A DNA stretch of 64,000 bases from Trichormus variabilis 0441 (lineage in GTDB: Bacteria; Cyanobacteriota; Cyanobacteriia; Cyanobacteriales; Nostocaceae): the NCBI RefSeq assembly GCF_009856605.1, contig NZ_CP047242.1:1300001-1364000 (forward strand), given 5' to 3'. Each line of letters begins with the position of its first letter. Position 1 is the stretch's first letter. The notes beneath the pieces were generated by a model. It was not told the DNA's origin, did not search any database, and worked only from the letters and a program-made list of their open reading frames with translations. The position numbers and the translations under genes were made by a program. Shown here in pieces: positions 63,033 to 64,000 of this stretch.

Positions 63033-64000
63033 ATGACTACTCTCCAAGTTGCTTCTTCCCTGAATGACATCGCTCAACAAACTCGCCAAGCCGCAAGTTT
63101 ACTGGCGATGCTGTCTACCGAGGCAAAAAATCAAGCGATCGCTGCTGTCGCGCAAGCTTTAGAATCTGCAAAGGAGGAAATCTTACAGGCAAATATTGCG
63201 GATTGTGAAGCGGCTACGGCTGAAGGTATAGCCAAACCACTATACAAGCGGTTGCAGTTGGATGAACATAAATTAAGAGATGCGATCGCTGGGGTGCGAG
63301 ATGTTGGTAAACTAGCAGATCCTATCGGACAAGTACAAATTCAGCGTGAACTGGATACCGGTTTAGTTCTCAAGCGCATAACTTGTCCATTGGGAGTGTT
63401 GGGGATTATTTTTGAAGCCCGTCCAGAAGCAGCCATTCAAATTATCTCCTTAGCTATCAAGTCGGGTAATGGCGTAATTCTCAAATGTGGGAAGGAAGCT
63501 GTACGTTCTTGCGAAGCCATAGTCAAAGCTGTGAAACAAGGGTTATCAACAACAGATGTCAATCCTGATGTAGTACAGTTACTCACCACTAGAGAAGAAA
63601 CCTTAGAACTTTTACGCCTAGATAAATATGTAGATTTAATTATTCCCAGAGGTTCTAACTCTTTTGTGCGGTTTGTTCAAGAAAATACTCGCATTCCCGT
63701 ACTTGGTCACGCCGATGGCATTTGCCATGTATATATAGATAAGTCCGCAGATATAGAGAAAGCAATTGCTGTGAGCGTCGATGCAAAGGTGCAGTATCCG
63801 GCTGCTTGTAACGCCATTGAAACCTTACTCGTCCACCACTCAATTGCGGCGGAATTTTTACCAAAAGTAGCCCAAGCCTTAGCTGAACGTCAGGTGGAAT
63901 TGAAAGGAGATGAACGGACTTTGCAGATATTACCTGAGATTGCGGCGGCCACAGCCATAGATTGGGAAACAGAATACAGCGATTTTATCTTGTCCATTAA
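63033..64000 (+). CDS. proA: gamma-glutamyl phosphate reductase (5' part, cut by window edge)
   Basis: The frame runs open to the right edge (322 codons). It has [19 protein letters not shown] at the N-terminus, then [63 protein letters not shown] and the catalytic-Cys segment [14 protein letters not shown]. These are specific for ProA, which reduces glutamyl-5-phosphate to the semialdehyde in proline synthesis. Two in-frame ATGs (63021 and 63033) lie in repeated ACTAATAATATGACT; I chose 63033 because the recognisable protein begins there. There is no Shine-Dalgarno sequence, since the leader is repeat DNA. About 100 C-terminal residues are missing. Confidence 0.95.
   Translation, partial: MTTLQVASSLNDIAQQTRQAASLLAMLSTEAKNQAIAAVAQALESAKEEILQANIADCEAATAEGIAKPLYKRLQLDEHKLRDAIAGVRDVGKLADPIGQVQIQRELDTGLVLKRITCPLGVLGIIFEARPEAAIQIISLAIKSGNGVILKCGKEAVRSCEAIVKAVKQGLSTTDVNPDVVQLLTTREETLELLRLDKYVDLIIPRGSNSFVRFVQENTRIPVLGHADGICHVYIDKSADIEKAIAVSVDAKVQYPAACNAIETLLVHHSIAAEFLPKVAQALAERQVELKGDERTLQILPEIAAATAIDWETEYSDFILSI

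Overview
The window is 64 kb of chromosome from a filamentous, heterocyst-forming type cyanobacterium (Nostoc/Anabaena group). This rests on the very frequent GCGATCGC (HIP1) octamers, the short GGACTATTGACT-like tandem repeats between genes, several families of small palindromic interspersed repeats, a Ycf51 gene, an RRM-type RNA-binding protein, and many cyanobacterium-only hypothetical proteins. No rRNA, tRNA or complete insertion sequence is visible. Species assignment is inference.

Layout. 1-6.2 kb: the end of a hypothetical gene, small hypothetical genes, a PadR regulator with a perfect 20-bp palindrome upstream, a membrane protein, a Ser/Thr kinase, an alpha/beta hydrolase and Ycf51. 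6.7-9.5 kb: an iron-type alcohol dehydrogenase overlapping a class I aminotransferase, then an ArsR repressor. 9.5-10.6 kb: repeats, a frame-broken gene and a degenerate CRISPR-like stretch. 10.6-20 kb: pentapeptide/TPR protein, TenA, GT2-GtrA glycosyltransferase, IlvD, a histidine kinase, a cytochrome P450 remnant, a membrane protein, an FAD oxidoreductase and an RRM protein with its terminator. 20-21 kb: a decayed chimeric gene. 21-31.4 kb: TopA, a 45-residue protein, AroQ, a DraG-like protein, a 7TM-HD phosphohydrolase, and a Tat-exported-looking FAD oxidoreductase carrying an inserted Rieske domain. 31.4-32.9 kb: repeat-rich DNA including a 21-bp tandem repeat that is open on both strands. 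32.9-39.3 kb: a 1686-residue caspase/NTPase/WD40 protein and a PEP-CTERM-like protein.

39.5-42.4 kb holds what I consider the best candidate for an undescribed system: a secreted small protein with repeated PGAVDN motifs and a Cys-containing tail, a radical SAM/SPASM maturase, and an overlapping helical-repeat partner. 42.9-48 kb is a high-affinity phosphate transport operon (pstS-C-A-B) whose first gene is a sulfate-type binding lipoprotein. 48-54.5 kb holds a NACHT-HEAT protein, a small conserved cyanobacterial protein, two copies of a 77-nt element with compensatory base changes, and a vWA-domain gene followed by a Fis-HTH-ended partner. 54.7-59.8 kb is a two-partner-secretion exoprotein overlapping a TPR-CHAT protease. 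60-62.3 kb has a histidine kinase with a recently duplicated PAS domain and a peptidoglycan-binding protein. The right edge cuts proA.

Functionally the window mixes housekeeping genes (ilvD, topA, aroQ, proA, pst) with signalling and conflict-type genes (caspase-WD40, NACHT, CHAT, vWA pair). The repeats cluster at the borders of the accessory genes. All identifications are by reading motifs; no database search was run.
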